Both the position numbers and the translations under genes were made by a program. Of a DNA stretch of 64,000 bases, positions 50,027 through 63,204 are shown one piece after another; position 1 is the first letter of the stretch; the number at the start of each line of letters is the position of its first letter. This DNA is from Streptomyces bicolor. Its GTDB lineage: Bacteria; Actinomycetota; Actinomycetes; Streptomycetales; Streptomycetaceae. Under the pieces are notes generated by a model that saw only the letters and a list, made by a program, of their open reading frames with translations, was not told the DNA's origin and searched no databases. The DNA lies in NCBI RefSeq assembly GCF_000719285.1, contig NZ_JOFS01000030.1, forward strand, positions 171,669 through 235,668. The letters run 5' to 3'.

Positions 50027-50062
50027 TCCTTTAAGGTCCGTCCCGTGAGGCGGAGAAGGAGG
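50027..50062 (+). promoter_or_regulatory. Candidate PyrR-binding RNA element at the pyrR ribosome binding site
   Basis: GTCCCGTGAGGC (50040-50051) matches the PyrR binding-loop consensus ARUCCNGNGAGGYU at 12 of 14 positions when aligned with its flanks. It lies immediately before AAGGAGG (50056-50062). Upstream TCCTT (50027-50031) can pair with AAGGA and hide the ribosome binding site. Suggests UMP/PyrR-controlled translation. Confidence 0.55.
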
Positions 50063-50072
50063 TCCTTTTCGT

Positions 50073-50645
50073 ATGGACAGGCAGCAGGACACGCAAGCGT
50101 CCGACGCCAGGCCCGTTCTCGAAGGCCCTGACATCGCGCGGGTGTTGACCCGCATCGCCCACGAGATCGTCGAGCGCGCCAAGGGCGCCGACGACGTGGT
50201 GCTCCTCGGGATTCCCACCCGAGGCGTCTTCCTCGCCCAGCGGCTCGCCGCCAAGCTCGAGGAGATCACCGAGCGCAAGATCCCGGTCGGGTCGCTGGAC
50301 ATCACCATGTACCGCGACGACCTGCGCATGCACCCGCCGCGTGCGCTGGCCCGCACCGACATTCCCGGTGACGGCCTCGACGGCCGCCTCGTCGTCCTCG
50401 TCGACGACGTCCTGTTCTCCGGCCGCACCATCCGCGCCGCCCTCGACGCCCTGAACGACATCGGTCGTCCGCGCGCGGTCCAGCTGGCGGTCCTCGTCGA
50501 CCGAGGCCACCGAGAACTGCCCATCCGCGCCGACTACGTCGGCAAGAACATCCCCACGTCGTTGCGGGAGACGGTCAAGGTCCAGCTCGCCGAGGAGGAC
50601 GGTCGCGACACCGTGCTGCTCGGTGCCAAGCAGACCTCCCAGTAG
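50073..50645 (+). CDS. pyrR: Pyrimidine operon regulator/uracil phosphoribosyltransferase PyrR
   Basis: A 190-residue bifunctional protein: it binds pyr mRNA leaders in response to UMP and has weak uracil phosphoribosyltransferase activity. The PRPP loop [16 protein letters not shown] and the [14 protein letters not shown] segment are present. First gene of the pyr operon, ATG 50073 after GAAGGAGG, with a PyrR-like RNA motif overlapping the leader, implying feedback on the whole operon. Confidence 0.96.
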   Translation: MDRQQDTQASDARPVLEGPDIARVLTRIAHEIVERAKGADDVVLLGIPTRGVFLAQRLAAKLEEITERKIPVGSLDITMYRDDLRMHPPRALARTDIPGDGLDGRLVVLVDDVLFSGRTIRAALDALNDIGRPRAVQLAVLVDRGHRELPIRADYVGKNIPTSLRETVKVQLAEEDGRDTVLLGAKQTSQ

Positions 50646-50748
50646 CGCCCACGGCGTACGGCCGCTGCCGTACGCCCGCTCAGTGCGCCCTCGCGCGCAC
50701 CCGTCTGCCCGAATCCTCCTTCATGAACTGCCTTACGGAGCCTGAAAG

Positions 50749-51726
50749 ATGCAGCGTCATCTCATCTCGGCCGCCGACCTCACCCGCGACGACGCCGTCC
50801 TGATCCTCGACACCGCCGAGGAGATGGCCCGGGTCGCCGACCGGCCGATCAAGAAGCTGCCGACCCTGCGCGGCCGGACCGTCGTGAACCTCTTCTTCGA
50901 GGACTCCACACGCACGCGGATCTCCTTCGAGGCCGCCGAGAAGCGGCTGTCGGCGGACGTCATCAACTTCTCCGCCAAGGGGTCGAGCGTGTCCAAGGGC
51001 GAGTCCCTGAAGGACACCGCCCAGACCCTGGAGGCCATGGGCGTCGACGCCGTCGTCATCCGGCACGGCGCCTCCGGAGCGCCGTACCGCCTCGCCAACT
51101 CCGGCTGGATCGACGCGGCCGTCATCAACGCCGGTGACGGCACCCACCAGCACCCCACCCAGGCCCTGTTGGACGCCTTCACGATGCGGCGCCGCCTCGT
51201 CGGACGGGACGCCGGGATCGGCCAGGACCTCTCCGGGAAGCGCATCACGATCGTCGGCGACGTGCTGCACAGCCGCGTCGCCCGCTCCAACGTCGACCTG
51301 CTGCACACCCTCGGCGCCGAGGTCACCCTCGTCGCGCCGCCGACCCTGGTGCCGGTCGGCGTCGAGACCTGGCCCTGCGAGGTGTCGTACGACCTCGACT
51401 CCACGCTGACGAAGTCCGACGCGGTGATGATGCTGCGCGTGCAGCGCGAGCGGATGAACGCCGCGTTCTTCCCGACCGAGCGCGAGTACTCGCGGCGCTA
51501 CGGACTCGACGGCGACCGCATGGCGCGGATGCCCGAGCACGCCATCGTGATGCACCCCGGCCCGATGGTCCGCGGCATGGAGATCACTGCCGAGGTCGCC
51601 GACTCGGAGCGCTGCACCGCCATCGAGCAGGTCGCAAACGGAGTGTCCATCCGGATGGCCGTTCTGTACCTGCTGCTCGGAGGCAACGAGCCCGCCGTCA
51701 CCAACACCCGTACCGAGGAGAAGTAA
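50749..51726 (+). CDS. pyrB: Aspartate carbamoyltransferase catalytic subunit
   Basis: A 325-residue enzyme that joins carbamoyl phosphate and aspartate. Carbamoyl-phosphate motif [29 protein letters not shown], and the aspartate-site MLRVQRER. No pyrI regulatory gene is nearby, so it is probably class C or DHO-associated. pyrC starts 5 bases after the stop. Confidence 0.96.
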   Translation: MQRHLISAADLTRDDAVLILDTAEEMARVADRPIKKLPTLRGRTVVNLFFEDSTRTRISFEAAEKRLSADVINFSAKGSSVSKGESLKDTAQTLEAMGVDAVVIRHGASGAPYRLANSGWIDAAVINAGDGTHQHPTQALLDAFTMRRRLVGRDAGIGQDLSGKRITIVGDVLHSRVARSNVDLLHTLGAEVTLVAPPTLVPVGVETWPCEVSYDLDSTLTKSDAVMMLRVQRERMNAAFFPTEREYSRRYGLDGDRMARMPEHAIVMHPGPMVRGMEITAEVADSERCTAIEQVANGVSIRMAVLYLLLGGNEPAVTNTRTEEK

Positions 51727-51731
51727 GACAG

Positions 51732-53018
51732 ATGAGCAAGATCCTGATCCGTGGTGCGAAGGTGCTCGGCGGCGAGCCGCAGGACGTGCTGATCGACGGT
51801 GCCGTCATCGAGGCGGTCGGCACCGGGCTCTCGGAAGAGGGCGCCCAGGTCGTCGAGGCGGCGGGCAGGGTTCTGCTGCCGGGCCTGGTCGACCTGCACA
51901 CCCACCTGCGTGAGCCGGGCCGCGAGGACTCCGAGACCGTGCTGACCGGCACGCGCGCGGCGGCGAGCGGCGGCTACACCGCCGTGTTCGCCATGGCCAA
52001 CACCTTCCCCGTCGCCGACACCGCCGGCGTGGTCGAACAGGTCTACCGGCTCGGGCAGGAGCACGGCTACTGCGACGTTCAGCCCATCGGCGCCGTGACT
52101 GTCGGCCTGGAGGGCAAGAAGCTCGCCGAGCTGGGCGCCATGCACGAGTCGGCGGCGGGCGTCACCGTCTTCTCCGACGACGGCAAGTGCGTCGACGACG
52201 CGGTGATCATGCGCCGCGCCCTGGAGTACGTGAAGGCCTTCGGCGGTGTCGTCGCCCAGCACGCGCAGGAGCCGCGGCTGACCGAGGGCGCCCAGATGAA
52301 CGAGGGTGTCGTCTCGGCCGAGCTGGGTCTCGGCGGCTGGCCCGCGGTGGCCGAGGAATCGATCATCGCCCGGGATGTCCTGCTCGCCGAGCACGTCGGC
52401 TCGCGCGTCCACATCTGCCACCTGTCGACCGCCGGCTCCGTCGAGATCGTGCGCTGGGCCAAGTCCCGCGGCATCGACGTCACCGCCGAGGTCACCCCGC
52501 ACCACCTCCTCCTCACCGACGAGCTGGTGCGCACCTACAACCCGGTCTACAAGGTGAACCCGCCGCTGCGCACCGAGCGTGACGTGCTGGCGCTGCGCGA
52601 GGCCCTCGCGGACGGCACGATCGACATCGTCGCCACCGACCACGCCCCGCACCCGCACGAGGACAAGGACTGCGAGTGGGCCGCGGCCGCCATGGGGATG
52701 GTCGGCCTGGAGACCGCGTTGTCGGTGGTGCAGGAGACCATGGTGGACACCGGGCTCCTCACCTGGGCCGGGGTCGCCGAGCGCATGTCCTTCAAGCCCG
52801 CGCAGATCGGGCAGGCCAAGGGCCACGGCCGTCCCGTCTCGGCTGGTGAGCCCGCCAACCTCACGCTCGTCGACACGGAATACCGTGGGTCCGTGGACCC
52901 CGCGGGCTTCGCCTCGCGCAGCCGCAACACTCCGTACGAGGGGCGTGAGCTGCCGGGCCGTGTCACGCACACGTGGCTCCGGGGCAAGGCCACGCTCGTC
53001 GACGGGAAGCTCACGTGA
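51732..53018 (+). CDS. pyrC: Dihydroorotase
   Basis: A 428-residue amidohydrolase that closes carbamoyl-aspartate to dihydroorotate. Metal His pair H56/H58 in DLHTHLREPG, further His in HICHLSTAGS and TPHHLLLT, and catalytic Asp in ATDHAPHPHEDK. This is the multifunctional/type I-like class found in actinobacteria. Its stop overlaps the next start (GTGA). Confidence 0.96.
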   Translation: MSKILIRGAKVLGGEPQDVLIDGAVIEAVGTGLSEEGAQVVEAAGRVLLPGLVDLHTHLREPGREDSETVLTGTRAAASGGYTAVFAMANTFPVADTAGVVEQVYRLGQEHGYCDVQPIGAVTVGLEGKKLAELGAMHESAAGVTVFSDDGKCVDDAVIMRRALEYVKAFGGVVAQHAQEPRLTEGAQMNEGVVSAELGLGGWPAVAEESIIARDVLLAEHVGSRVHICHLSTAGSVEIVRWAKSRGIDVTAEVTPHHLLLTDELVRTYNPVYKVNPPLRTERDVLALREALADGTIDIVATDHAPHPHEDKDCEWAAAAMGMVGLETALSVVQETMVDTGLLTWAGVAERMSFKPAQIGQAKGHGRPVSAGEPANLTLVDTEYRGSVDPAGFASRSRNTPYEGRELPGRVTHTWLRGKATLVDGKLT

Positions 53019-53602
53019 CACCTGCAACACTGCTCGCAGCCGGCACCGGACTCGCGGCCGACCAGAAGTCTGCCGAAGTGACCGACTGGGCCGCCCGCAT
53101 CGGCTGGGTCGTCGGACTCGCCCTCTTCGTCGCGCTCGTCTACTGGCTGATGCGCGAGGGCTGGAAGTGGCGCGGCACCCTCCAGGGCGACCTGCCCGAG
53201 CTGCCCAGCGCGCCGGACGACCCCGGCCCGGCGACACTGAGCATGAGCGGCCGCTACCACGGCTCCACCACCGCCGGTCAGTGGCTGGACCGCATCGTGG
53301 CGCACGGCCTCGGTACCCGCAGCCGGGTCGAGCTCACGCTGACGGACGCGGGACTGGACGTCGTACGCCCCGGCGCGACCGACTTCTTCGTCCCGGCGGC
53401 GCAGCTGCGCGAGGCCCGGCTCGACAAGGGCATCGCCGGCAAGGTCCTGACCGAGGGCGGGCTGCTCGTGGTGACCTGGGCGCACGGCGAGCGGCTGATC
53501 GACTCCGGCTTCCGCTCGGACCACGCGGCGGAGCACAACGAGTGGGTCGACGTCATTAACTCCATGATCAACACCAACAGCACGGAAGGCGCCGAACGAT
53601 GA
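53015..53602 (+). CDS. PH-like-domain membrane protein in the pyr operon
   Basis: A 195-residue protein from GTG 53015, overlapping pyrC and followed by carA with a 4-base overlap. A membrane helix (about 28-46) follows a 25-residue N-terminus. The rest (from about 78) is a beta-rich domain, [20 protein letters not shown] and onward to EWVDVINSM, resembling a bacterial PH fold. A protein of the same type lies between pyrC and carA in mycobacteria (Rv1382). Function unknown. Confidence 0.8.
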   Translation: MTPATLLAAGTGLAADQKSAEVTDWAARIGWVVGLALFVALVYWLMREGWKWRGTLQGDLPELPSAPDDPGPATLSMSGRYHGSTTAGQWLDRIVAHGLGTRSRVELTLTDAGLDVVRPGATDFFVPAAQLREARLDKGIAGKVLTEGGLLVVTWAHGERLIDSGFRSDHAAEHNEWVDVINSMINTNSTEGAER

Positions 53603-54733
53603 CGACCTCCACAAGGGGAGCCACCAAGGTTCCCGCGGTACTCGTCCTGGAGGACGGCCGGATCTTCCGCGGCCGTGCCTACGGGGCCGTGGGGGTGACC
53701 TTCGGCGAGGCCGTGTTCTCCACCGGCATGACCGGCTACCAGGAGACGCTCACCGACCCGTCGTACCACCGCCAGGTCGTCGTCATGACCGCCCCCCACG
53801 TCGGCAACACCGGCGTCAACGACGAGGACCCGGAGAGCAAGCAGATCTGGGTCGCCGGCTACGTCGTGCGCGACCCCGCGCGCGTGCCGTCCAACTGGCG
53901 CTCCCGGCGCTCGCTGGACGACGAGCTGCGCCACCAGGGCGTCGTCGGGATCTCCGGCATCGACACGCGCGCGCTGACGCGTCACCTGCGCGAGCGCGGC
54001 GCCATGCGCGTCGGCATCTTCTCCGGCAACGCGCTGCCCGACGAGGGCACCATGCTCGCCGAGGTGCGCCAGGCCCCCGAGATGAAGGGCGCCGACCTCT
54101 CCGCCGAGGTCGCCACCAAGGAGGCGTACGTCGTCCCGGCGATCGGTGAGAAGAAGTTCACCGTCGCCGCCGTCGACCTCGGCATCAAGGGCATGACCCC
54201 GCACCGCATGGCCGAACGCGGCATCGAGGTGCATGTGCTGCCCGCCACGGCGACCGCCGAGGACGTGTACGCCGTGAACCCCGACGGCGTGTTCTTCTCC
54301 AACGGCCCGGGCGACCCGTCCACCGCCGACCACCCGGTCTCCGTCATGCAGGCGGTCCTGGAGCGCGGCACCCCGCTGTTCGGCATCTGCTTCGGCAACC
54401 AGATCCTGGGGCGCGCGCTGGGCTTCGGCACGTACAAGCTGAAGTACGGCCACCGCGGCATCAACCAGCCGGTGCAGGACCGTACGACCGGCAAGGTCGA
54501 GGTCACCGCGCACAACCACGGCTTCGCCGTGGACGCCCCGCTCGACAAGGTCTCCGAGACCCCCTACGGCCGCGCCGAGGTCTCCCACGTCTGCCTCAAC
54601 GACAACGTGGTGGAGGGCCTCCAGCTCCTCGACAAGCCGGCCTTCAGCGTCCAGTACCACCCCGAAGCGGCAGCCGGCCCGCACGACGCCGCCTACCTGT
54701 TCGACCGCTTCGTATCCCTGATGGAGGGCCAGC

Positions 54734-54741
<8 letters not shown>
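53599..54741 (+). CDS. carA: Carbamoyl-phosphate synthase small (glutaminase) subunit
   Basis: A 380-residue class I amidotransferase that releases ammonia for CarB. Active-site Cys in [14 protein letters not shown], His/Glu in [11 protein letters not shown]-terminal domain has [18 protein letters not shown] 53599 overlaps the preceding stop. carB begins inside its last codons (8-base overlap). Confidence 0.97.
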
Positions 54742-58042
<3,301 letters not shown>

Positions 58043-58050
58043 CAGCCCTG

Positions 58051-58078
58051 AGGGGGACACCGGACACGGTGTCCCCCT
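58051..58078 (+). terminator. Hairpin between carB and pyrD
   Basis: Perfect 11-bp stem AGGGGGACACC/GGTGTCCCCCT with loop GGACAC, 8 bases after the carB stop. pyrD starts 18 bases later, so read-through or attenuation rather than full termination is likely. Confidence 0.75.
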
Positions 58079-58096
58079 CTTCGTGAGGACACCGAC

Positions 58097-59212
58097 ATGT
58101 ACAAGCTTTTCTTCCGTCTGGTTTTCCAGCGGATGGACCCGGAGCAGGCCCATCACCTGGCGTTCCGCTGGATCCGCCTGGCCGTTCGCATCCCCGTGCT
58201 GCGCACCTTCGTCGCGGCCGCTCTCGCCCCCCGCTACAAGGAACTGCGCACCGAGGCCTTCGGGCTGCGGATGCACGGCCCCTTCGGGCTCGCCGCCGGC
58301 TTCGACAAGAACGCGGTCGCGATCGACGGGATGTCGATGCTGGGCTTCGACCACATCGAGATCGGCACCGTCACGGGGGAGGCACAGCCGGGCAACCCCA
58401 AGAAGCGGCTGTTCCGCCTTGTGAAGGACCGGGCGCTGATCAACCGCATGGGCTTCAACAACGAGGGCTCGCTGGCCGTGGCGGCCCGCCTGGCGTCCCG
58501 GGAGCCGGTTTTCCGGACCGTTGTGGGCGTCAACATCGGCAAGACCAAGGTCGTTCCGGAGGAGGAGGCCGTCCTCGACTACGTGAAGTCGACGGAGCGG
58601 CTGGCGCCGTACGCCGACTACCTGGTGGTCAACGTCTCCTCGCCCAACACGCCCGGTCTGCGCAACCTCCAGGCCACGGAGGCGCTGCGCCCCCTCCTGA
58701 CCGCCGTCCGCGAGGCCGCCGACCGTACGGTGACCGGCCGTCGCGTTCCGCTGCTCGTGAAGATCGCGCCCGACCTCGCCGACGAGGACGTGGACGCGGT
58801 CGCCGACCTGGCCGTGGAGCTGGGCCTGGACGGGATCATCGCCACGAACACCACCATCGCGCGCGAGGGGCTGGGTTTGAAATCCGAACCCTCGCTGGTC
58901 AAGGAGGCCGGCGGGCTCTCCGGGGCGCCCCTGAAGGCGCGCTCGCTGGAGGTGCTGCGGCGGCTGTACGCGCGCGTGGGCGACCGGATCACCCTCGTGG
59001 GCGTGGGCGGCGTCGAGAACGCCGAGGACGCCTGGCAGCGGATCCTGGCGGGCGCGACGCTGGTCCAGGGGTACAGCGCCTTCATCTACGAAGGTCCCTT
59101 CTGGGGCCGCGCCATCCACAAGGGCCTCGCCGCCCGCCTGCGCACCAGCCCGTACGCCACCCTCGCCGACGCGGTCGGCGCCGATGTCAGGAAGGCAAGG
59201 AAGACCGCATGA
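58097..59212 (+). CDS. pyrD: Dihydroorotate dehydrogenase (quinone, class 2)
   Basis: A 371-residue FMN enzyme that oxidises dihydroorotate to orotate, giving electrons to quinone. The N-terminal amphipathic helices ([21 protein letters not shown]) place it at the membrane. FMN/substrate motifs: [37 protein letters not shown] with the catalytic Ser, and KIAPDLAD. Its stop overlaps pyrF (ATGA). Confidence 0.96.
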   Translation: MYKLFFRLVFQRMDPEQAHHLAFRWIRLAVRIPVLRTFVAAALAPRYKELRTEAFGLRMHGPFGLAAGFDKNAVAIDGMSMLGFDHIEIGTVTGEAQPGNPKKRLFRLVKDRALINRMGFNNEGSLAVAARLASREPVFRTVVGVNIGKTKVVPEEEAVLDYVKSTERLAPYADYLVVNVSSPNTPGLRNLQATEALRPLLTAVREAADRTVTGRRVPLLVKIAPDLADEDVDAVADLAVELGLDGIIATNTTIAREGLGLKSEPSLVKEAGGLSGAPLKARSLEVLRRLYARVGDRITLVGVGGVENAEDAWQRILAGATLVQGYSAFIYEGPFWGRAIHKGLAARLRTSPYATLADAVGADVRKARKTA

Positions 59213-60054
59213 GTGCTCTGGAACCCTTTGGCGCACGACTTCGCCGGGTCATGGACGAGCGCGGCCCGCTGTGCGTCGGCATCGACCCGCACGCGTCCCT
59301 GCTGGCCGAATGGGGCCTGAACGACGACGTGGCCGGCCTCGAGCGGTTCAGTCGCACGGTCGTGGAGGCGATGGCCGACCGGGTCGCCGTGCTCAAGCCG
59401 CAGAGCGCGTTCTTCGAGCGCTTCGGATCGCGCGGCGTCGCGGTCCTGGAGAAGTCGGTCGAGGAGGCGCGGGCGGCCGGGGCGCTGGTGGTGATGGACG
59501 CCAAGCGCGGCGACATCGGCTCGACCATGGCCGCCTACGCCGAGTCCTTCCTCCACAAGGACTCCCCGCTGTTCTCGGACGCGCTGACCGTCTCGCCGTA
59601 CCTCGGCTACGGCTCGCTCTCCCCGGCCGTCGCGCTGGCCCGCGAGAGCGGCACCGGCCTGTTCGTGCTCGCGCTGACGTCCAACCCGGAGGGCGGCGAG
59701 GTCCAGCACGCGATCCGCGCGGACGGCCGTGACGTAGGCGCGACCATGCTGGCGCACCTGGCGGCCGAAAACGTGGGGGAGGAGCCCATGGGTTCCTTCG
59801 GCGCGGTGGTCGGCGCCACGCTCGGCGACCTGTCGAGGTACGACCTGGACATCAACGGTCCCCTCCTCGCGCCCGGCATCGGGGCCCAGGGGGCCACGCC
59901 GGCCGATCTTCCGCGGGTGTTCGGCGCCGCGGTGCGCAATGTCGTGCCGAACGTCAGCCGGGGTGTGCTGCGTCACGGCCCCGACGTCGTCGCGCTGCGT
60001 GAGACAGCGTCACGCTTCGCTGACGAGGTCCGGGCGGCTGTGTCGGTCGACTGA
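59209..60054 (+). CDS. pyrF: Orotidine 5'-phosphate decarboxylase (type 2)
   Basis: A 281-residue TIM-barrel enzyme that makes UMP. The catalytic VVMDAKRGDIGST carries the Asp-Lys-Asp set, with CVGIDPHASLL at the start and LLAPGIGAQGAT near the phosphate site. Length and motif are of the mycobacterial type. The start overlaps pyrD. A 287-base gap follows before the sIHF gene. Confidence 0.95.
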   Translation: MSALEPFGARLRRVMDERGPLCVGIDPHASLLAEWGLNDDVAGLERFSRTVVEAMADRVAVLKPQSAFFERFGSRGVAVLEKSVEEARAAGALVVMDAKRGDIGSTMAAYAESFLHKDSPLFSDALTVSPYLGYGSLSPAVALARESGTGLFVLALTSNPEGGEVQHAIRADGRDVGATMLAHLAAENVGEEPMGSFGAVVGATLGDLSRYDLDINGPLLAPGIGAQGATPADLPRVFGAAVRNVVPNVSRGVLRHGPDVVALRETASRFADEVRAAVSVD

Positions 60055-60341
60055 CCGTCGTCAAGGGTGTTCGAGCTCTCGTGGGAGACCTCCGATGAGT
60101 GACTCGGGGCCGACTTGAGTCTGAATACATCCTCAAATCCGGGGCATTATGTCCTAAATGTCCGGCCTGACGGAGGCTGACCAGGACTTTTCCGCTGTTC
60201 TCGCTGACTCTGGCGGACTTGCCCGCTAGTCTCCGACGAGAGTCAACGGGCAAGCGTGTTGCTCGTGGCTCCCCAGGTGTGGGGCGACTAGGTTCCTCAC
60301 CGGTCCGTATCCGACAGTTCGACATCCGAGGTGACGTAGGC
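60055..60341 (+). promoter_or_regulatory. sIHF upstream region with candidate promoter
   Basis: No gene is seen. The stretch 60120-60165 is relatively AT-rich for this genome and has a direct repeat ATGTCC-TAA-ATGTCC (60149-60163). A possible promoter is CTGACT (60204-60209) with TAGTCT (60227-60232), 17-bp spacer. Confidence 0.4.
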
Positions 60342-60665
60342 GTGGCTCTTCCGCCCCTTACCCCTGAACAGCGCGCAGCCGCGCTCGAAAAGGCCGCCGC
60401 GGCTCGCCGGGAGCGGGCCGAGGTCAAGAATCGACTCAAGCACTCCGGCGCCTCCCTGCATGAGGTCATCAAGCAGGGCCAGGAGAACGACGTCATCGGC
60501 AAGATGAAGGTCTCCGCCCTGCTCGAGTCCCTGCCGGGCGTGGGCAAGGTCCGCGCCAAGCAGATCATGGAGCGACTCGGCATCTCCGAGAGCCGCCGCG
60601 TGCGTGGCCTCGGCTCCAACCAGATCGCTTCCCTGGAGCGTGAGTTCGGCAGCACCGGCTCCTGA
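60342..60665 (+). CDS. Streptomyces integration host factor (sIHF)
   Basis: A 107-residue nucleoid-associated protein. It has a basic N-terminal helix ([20 protein letters not shown]) and a C-terminal helix-turn-helix/HhH-like unit ([20 protein letters not shown]) that contacts DNA. It corresponds to actinobacterial mIHF/sIHF, which condenses the chromosome and influences sporulation and antibiotics. GTG 60342 gives the family length; the frame runs upstream without similarity. Unrelated in sequence to E. coli IHF. Located before gmk, as in mycobacteria (mihF-gmk-rpoZ-dfp-metK). Confidence 0.94.
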   Translation: MALPPLTPEQRAAALEKAAAARRERAEVKNRLKHSGASLHEVIKQGQENDVIGKMKVSALLESLPGVGKVRAKQIMERLGISESRRVRGLGSNQIASLEREFGSTGS

Positions 60666-60666
60666 G

Positions 60667-60683
60667 TCCGGGTGCTCCGGACC
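60667..60683 (+). terminator. Weak hairpin between the sIHF gene and gmk
   Basis: GTCCGG-GTGCT-CCGGAC, a 6-bp stem two bases after the sIHF stop codon, followed by another CCCGGG palindrome. Confidence 0.35.
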
Positions 60684-60724
60684 GGGAGTCCCGGGCACTC
60701 CGGGATTGCTGGAATAATCGCTGC

Positions 60725-61282
60725 ATGAGTGAACGTCCGCGGCTGACCGTGCTCTCCGGCCCCTCCGGGGTCGGCAAGAGCACGGTCGTCGCCCATATGC
60801 GCAAGGAACACCCCGAGGTCTGGCTCTCGGTGTCGGCGACGACCCGTAAGCCCCGCCCCGGCGAGCGGCACGGAGTCCACTACTTCTTCGTCACCGACGG
60901 CGAGATGGACAAGCTGATCGCCAACGGCGAGCTGCTGGAGTGGGCCGAGTTCGCCGGCAACCGCTACGGCACGCCGCGTGCGGCCGTGATGGAGCGGCTG
61001 GAGGCGGGCGAGCCCGTCCTCCTGGAGATCGACCTCCAAGGGGCGCGGCAGGTCCGCGAGTCCATGGCGGAGGCCCAGCTGGTGTTCCTGGCTCCTCCCT
61101 CCTGGGAGGAGCTCGTGCGCAGACTCACCGGACGTGGCACCGAGCCGCCCGAGGTGATCGAACGCCGTCTGGACGCGGCGAAGGTCGAGCTGGCGGCCGA
61201 GCCGGAGTTCGACGTGACCTTGGTCAACACCTCCGTCGAGGACGTGGCGCGCGAGCTGCTAGCCTTGATGGACGTTGTGTGA
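60725..61282 (+). CDS. gmk: Guanylate kinase
   Basis: A 185-residue P-loop kinase (GMP to GDP). Walker [16 protein letters not shown] site [29 protein letters not shown]. It links the purine branch to dGTP/GTP and (p)ppGpp supply. ATG 60725. rpoZ starts 84 bases downstream. Confidence 0.96.
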   Translation: MSERPRLTVLSGPSGVGKSTVVAHMRKEHPEVWLSVSATTRKPRPGERHGVHYFFVTDGEMDKLIANGELLEWAEFAGNRYGTPRAAVMERLEAGEPVLLEIDLQGARQVRESMAEAQLVFLAPPSWEELVRRLTGRGTEPPEVIERRLDAAKVELAAEPEFDVTLVNTSVEDVARELLALMDVV

Positions 61283-61300
61283 TCGTGACTGATCGTCCAA

Positions 61301-61330
61301 GCTTGATCATTTCGCTCAGGCTTGATCATT
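61301..61330. repeat. Direct repeat CTTGATCATT upstream of rpoZ
   Basis: CTTGATCATT occurs at 61302-61311 and 61321-61330 (19-bp period), each including the palindrome TGATCA. It lies about 40-65 bases before the rpoZ start and could be a regulator site or paired -35-like elements (TTGATC). Confidence 0.55.
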
Positions 61331-61366
61331 CACTCTGAATCTTTCCCATCCATCGGAAGGTAGAGC

Positions 61367-61639
61367 GTGTCCTCTTCCATCTCCGCGCCCGAGGGCATCA
61401 TCAACCCGCCGATCGACGAGCTCCTCGAGGCCACCGACTCGAAGTACAGCCTCGTGATCTACGCGGCCAAGCGGGCCCGCCAGATCAACGCGTACTACTC
61501 GCAGCTCGGCGAGGGCCTCCTCGAGTACGTCGGTCCGCTCGTCGACACCCACGTCCACGAGAAGCCGCTGTCGATCGCCCTGCGCGAGATCAACGCGGGT
61601 CTGCTGACGTCCGAGGCCGTCGAGGGCCCGGCGCAGTAA
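61367..61639 (+). CDS. rpoZ: RNA polymerase omega subunit
   Basis: A 90-residue subunit that helps assemble beta-prime. The core [20 protein letters not shown] and [11 protein letters not shown] is typical. GTG 61367 follows GGAAGG. Although omega is the ppGpp site in E. coli, that site is not conserved generally, so I make no such claim here. A perfect hairpin follows. Confidence 0.95.
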   Translation: MSSSISAPEGIINPPIDELLEATDSKYSLVIYAAKRARQINAYYSQLGEGLLEYVGPLVDTHVHEKPLSIALREINAGLLTSEAVEGPAQ

Positions 61640-61669
61640 GTACGATTTTCAGCTTGCAGCTGACTTTTC

Positions 61670-61702
61670 CACAGGCCCGGCAGCGCGACTGCCGGGCCTG
61701 TG
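61670..61702 (+). terminator. Terminator after rpoZ
   Basis: Perfect 14-bp stem CACAGGCCCGGCAG with its complement, loop CGCGA, 30 bases after the rpoZ stop. Confidence 0.85.
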
Positions 61703-61762
61703 GTGTGTAGTGGAGTCGTGCGCTCGTCCCTGGCGCACCCGAGCCGATTGCGGGGAGAGACG

Positions 61763-62965
61763 GTGGACAAGCCGAAGGTCGTTCTGGGCGTCAGTGGCGG
61801 CATCGCCGCCTACAAGGCCTGTGAGCTGCTGCGCAGACTCACCGAGTCCGGCCATGACGTCCGGGTCGTGCCCACCGCCTCCGCGCTGCACTTCGTCGGC
61901 GCCGCGACCTGGTCCGCCCTGTCCGGCAACCCCGTCTCGACGGAGGTCTGGGACGACGTCCACGAGGTTCCGCACGTCCGCATCGGTCAGCACGCCGACC
62001 TGGTGGTCGTCGCCCCGGCCACGGCCGACACGCTCGCCAAGGCCGCGCACGGCCTCGCCGACGACCTGCTGACCAACACCCTGCTCACCGCCCGCTGTCC
62101 GGTCGTCTTCGCTCCGGCCATGCACACCGAGATGTGGGAGCACCCCGCCACCCAGGAGAACGTGGCGACGCTGCGCCGGCGCGGCGCGGTCGTCATCGAG
62201 CCCGCCGTCGGGCGCCTCACCGGCGTCGACACGGGCAAGGGCCGGCTGCCCGAGCCGGCCGAGATCTTCGAGGTCTGCCGCCGTGTGCTGGCCCGAGGGG
62301 TCGCCGAGCCGGACCTCAAGGGGCGGCACGTCGTGGTGAGCGCCGGCGGTACCCGCGAGCCCCTCGACCCCGTGCGCTTCCTCGGCAACCGCTCCTCCGG
62401 CAAGCAGGGCTACGCCCTCGCCCGCACCGCCGCCGCCCGGGGCGCCCGTGTGACGTTGATCGCGGCCAACACCGGGCTGCCCGACCCCGCCGGCGTGGAC
62501 GTCCTGCAGGTCGGCACGGCCGTACAGCTGCGGGAGGCGGTGCTCAAGGCGGCCGCGGACGCCGACGCGGTGGTCATGGCGGCGGCGGTCGCGGACTTCC
62601 GCCCGGCGACGTACGCCGCCGGAAAGATCAAGAAGAAGGACGACCAGGAGCCTGAGCCCATCGTCCTGGTGCGGAATCCGGACATCCTCGCGGAGATCTC
62701 GACCGACCGGGCCCGCCCGGGCCAGGTGATCGTCGGCTTCGCCGCGGAGACGGACGACGTCCTTGCGAACGGGCGCAAGAAGCTGGCGCGCAAGGGGTGC
62801 GACCTCCTTGTGGTGAACGAGGTGGGCGAGCGCAAGACCTTCGGCTCCGAGGAGAACGAGGCGGTCGTGCTGGGCGCCGACGGCAGCGAGACACCCGTAC
62901 CGCACGGGCCCAAGGAAGCCTTGGCCGAAATTGTGTGGGACCTGGTGACGCGGCGACTGGGGTGA
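61763..62965 (+). CDS. coaBC: Bifunctional phosphopantothenoylcysteine decarboxylase/synthase
   Basis: A 400-residue two-domain coenzyme A enzyme. The CoaC flavin domain has VLGVSGGIAAYKACELLRR and a PAMHTEMW version of the PxMNxxMW motif. The CoaB domain begins near VVVSAGGTREPLDPVRFLGN and has KIKKKD and NRSSGKQG. GTG 61763 after GGGGAGAG gives the family start; the frame extends upstream to 61700. Followed by metK, the conserved order. Confidence 0.95.
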   Translation: MDKPKVVLGVSGGIAAYKACELLRRLTESGHDVRVVPTASALHFVGAATWSALSGNPVSTEVWDDVHEVPHVRIGQHADLVVVAPATADTLAKAAHGLADDLLTNTLLTARCPVVFAPAMHTEMWEHPATQENVATLRRRGAVVIEPAVGRLTGVDTGKGRLPEPAEIFEVCRRVLARGVAEPDLKGRHVVVSAGGTREPLDPVRFLGNRSSGKQGYALARTAAARGARVTLIAANTGLPDPAGVDVLQVGTAVQLREAVLKAAADADAVVMAAAVADFRPATYAAGKIKKKDDQEPEPIVLVRNPDILAEISTDRARPGQVIVGFAAETDDVLANGRKKLARKGCDLLVVNEVGERKTFGSEENEAVVLGADGSETPVPHGPKEALAEIVWDLVTRRLG

Positions 62966-63204
62966 ATGTTTGATGCGCTGCGGTCCTCCATCGAGCGTCG
63001 CTCGATTCGGGCGTGGCGCCCCTGGCCAAGGGTGCGTGGCATTGGGCAGAATGCCCGTGCCGCAGGTCACAGCGCTCCCGAGAGGCGAGACAGGGGGTCC
63101 GTGACCGAGCACGACAGATAAACTGTCCCCGGACGACGCCGGGCGCAGCCCCCGTCCCGTCCGCCAATGATCAGCCAGCAGCCGCTGCAACCCCAGGGAG
63201 CGTT
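62966..63204 (+). promoter_or_regulatory. metK upstream region with perfect palindrome
   Basis: ATCGAGCG-T-CGCTCGAT is a 17-nt perfect palindrome (62990-63006) soon after the coaBC stop. GGCATT/AATGCC (63038-63055) is a second small hairpin. TAAACT (63119-63124) could be a -10 box, about 80 bases before GTG 63205, but no -35 match is convincing. No SAM riboswitch consensus is seen. Confidence 0.4.

Noticed and set aside
62966..63204. SAM riboswitch upstream of metK
   Set aside because: No conserved SAM-I, SAM-II or SAM-IV core can be recognised; only short palindromes are present.
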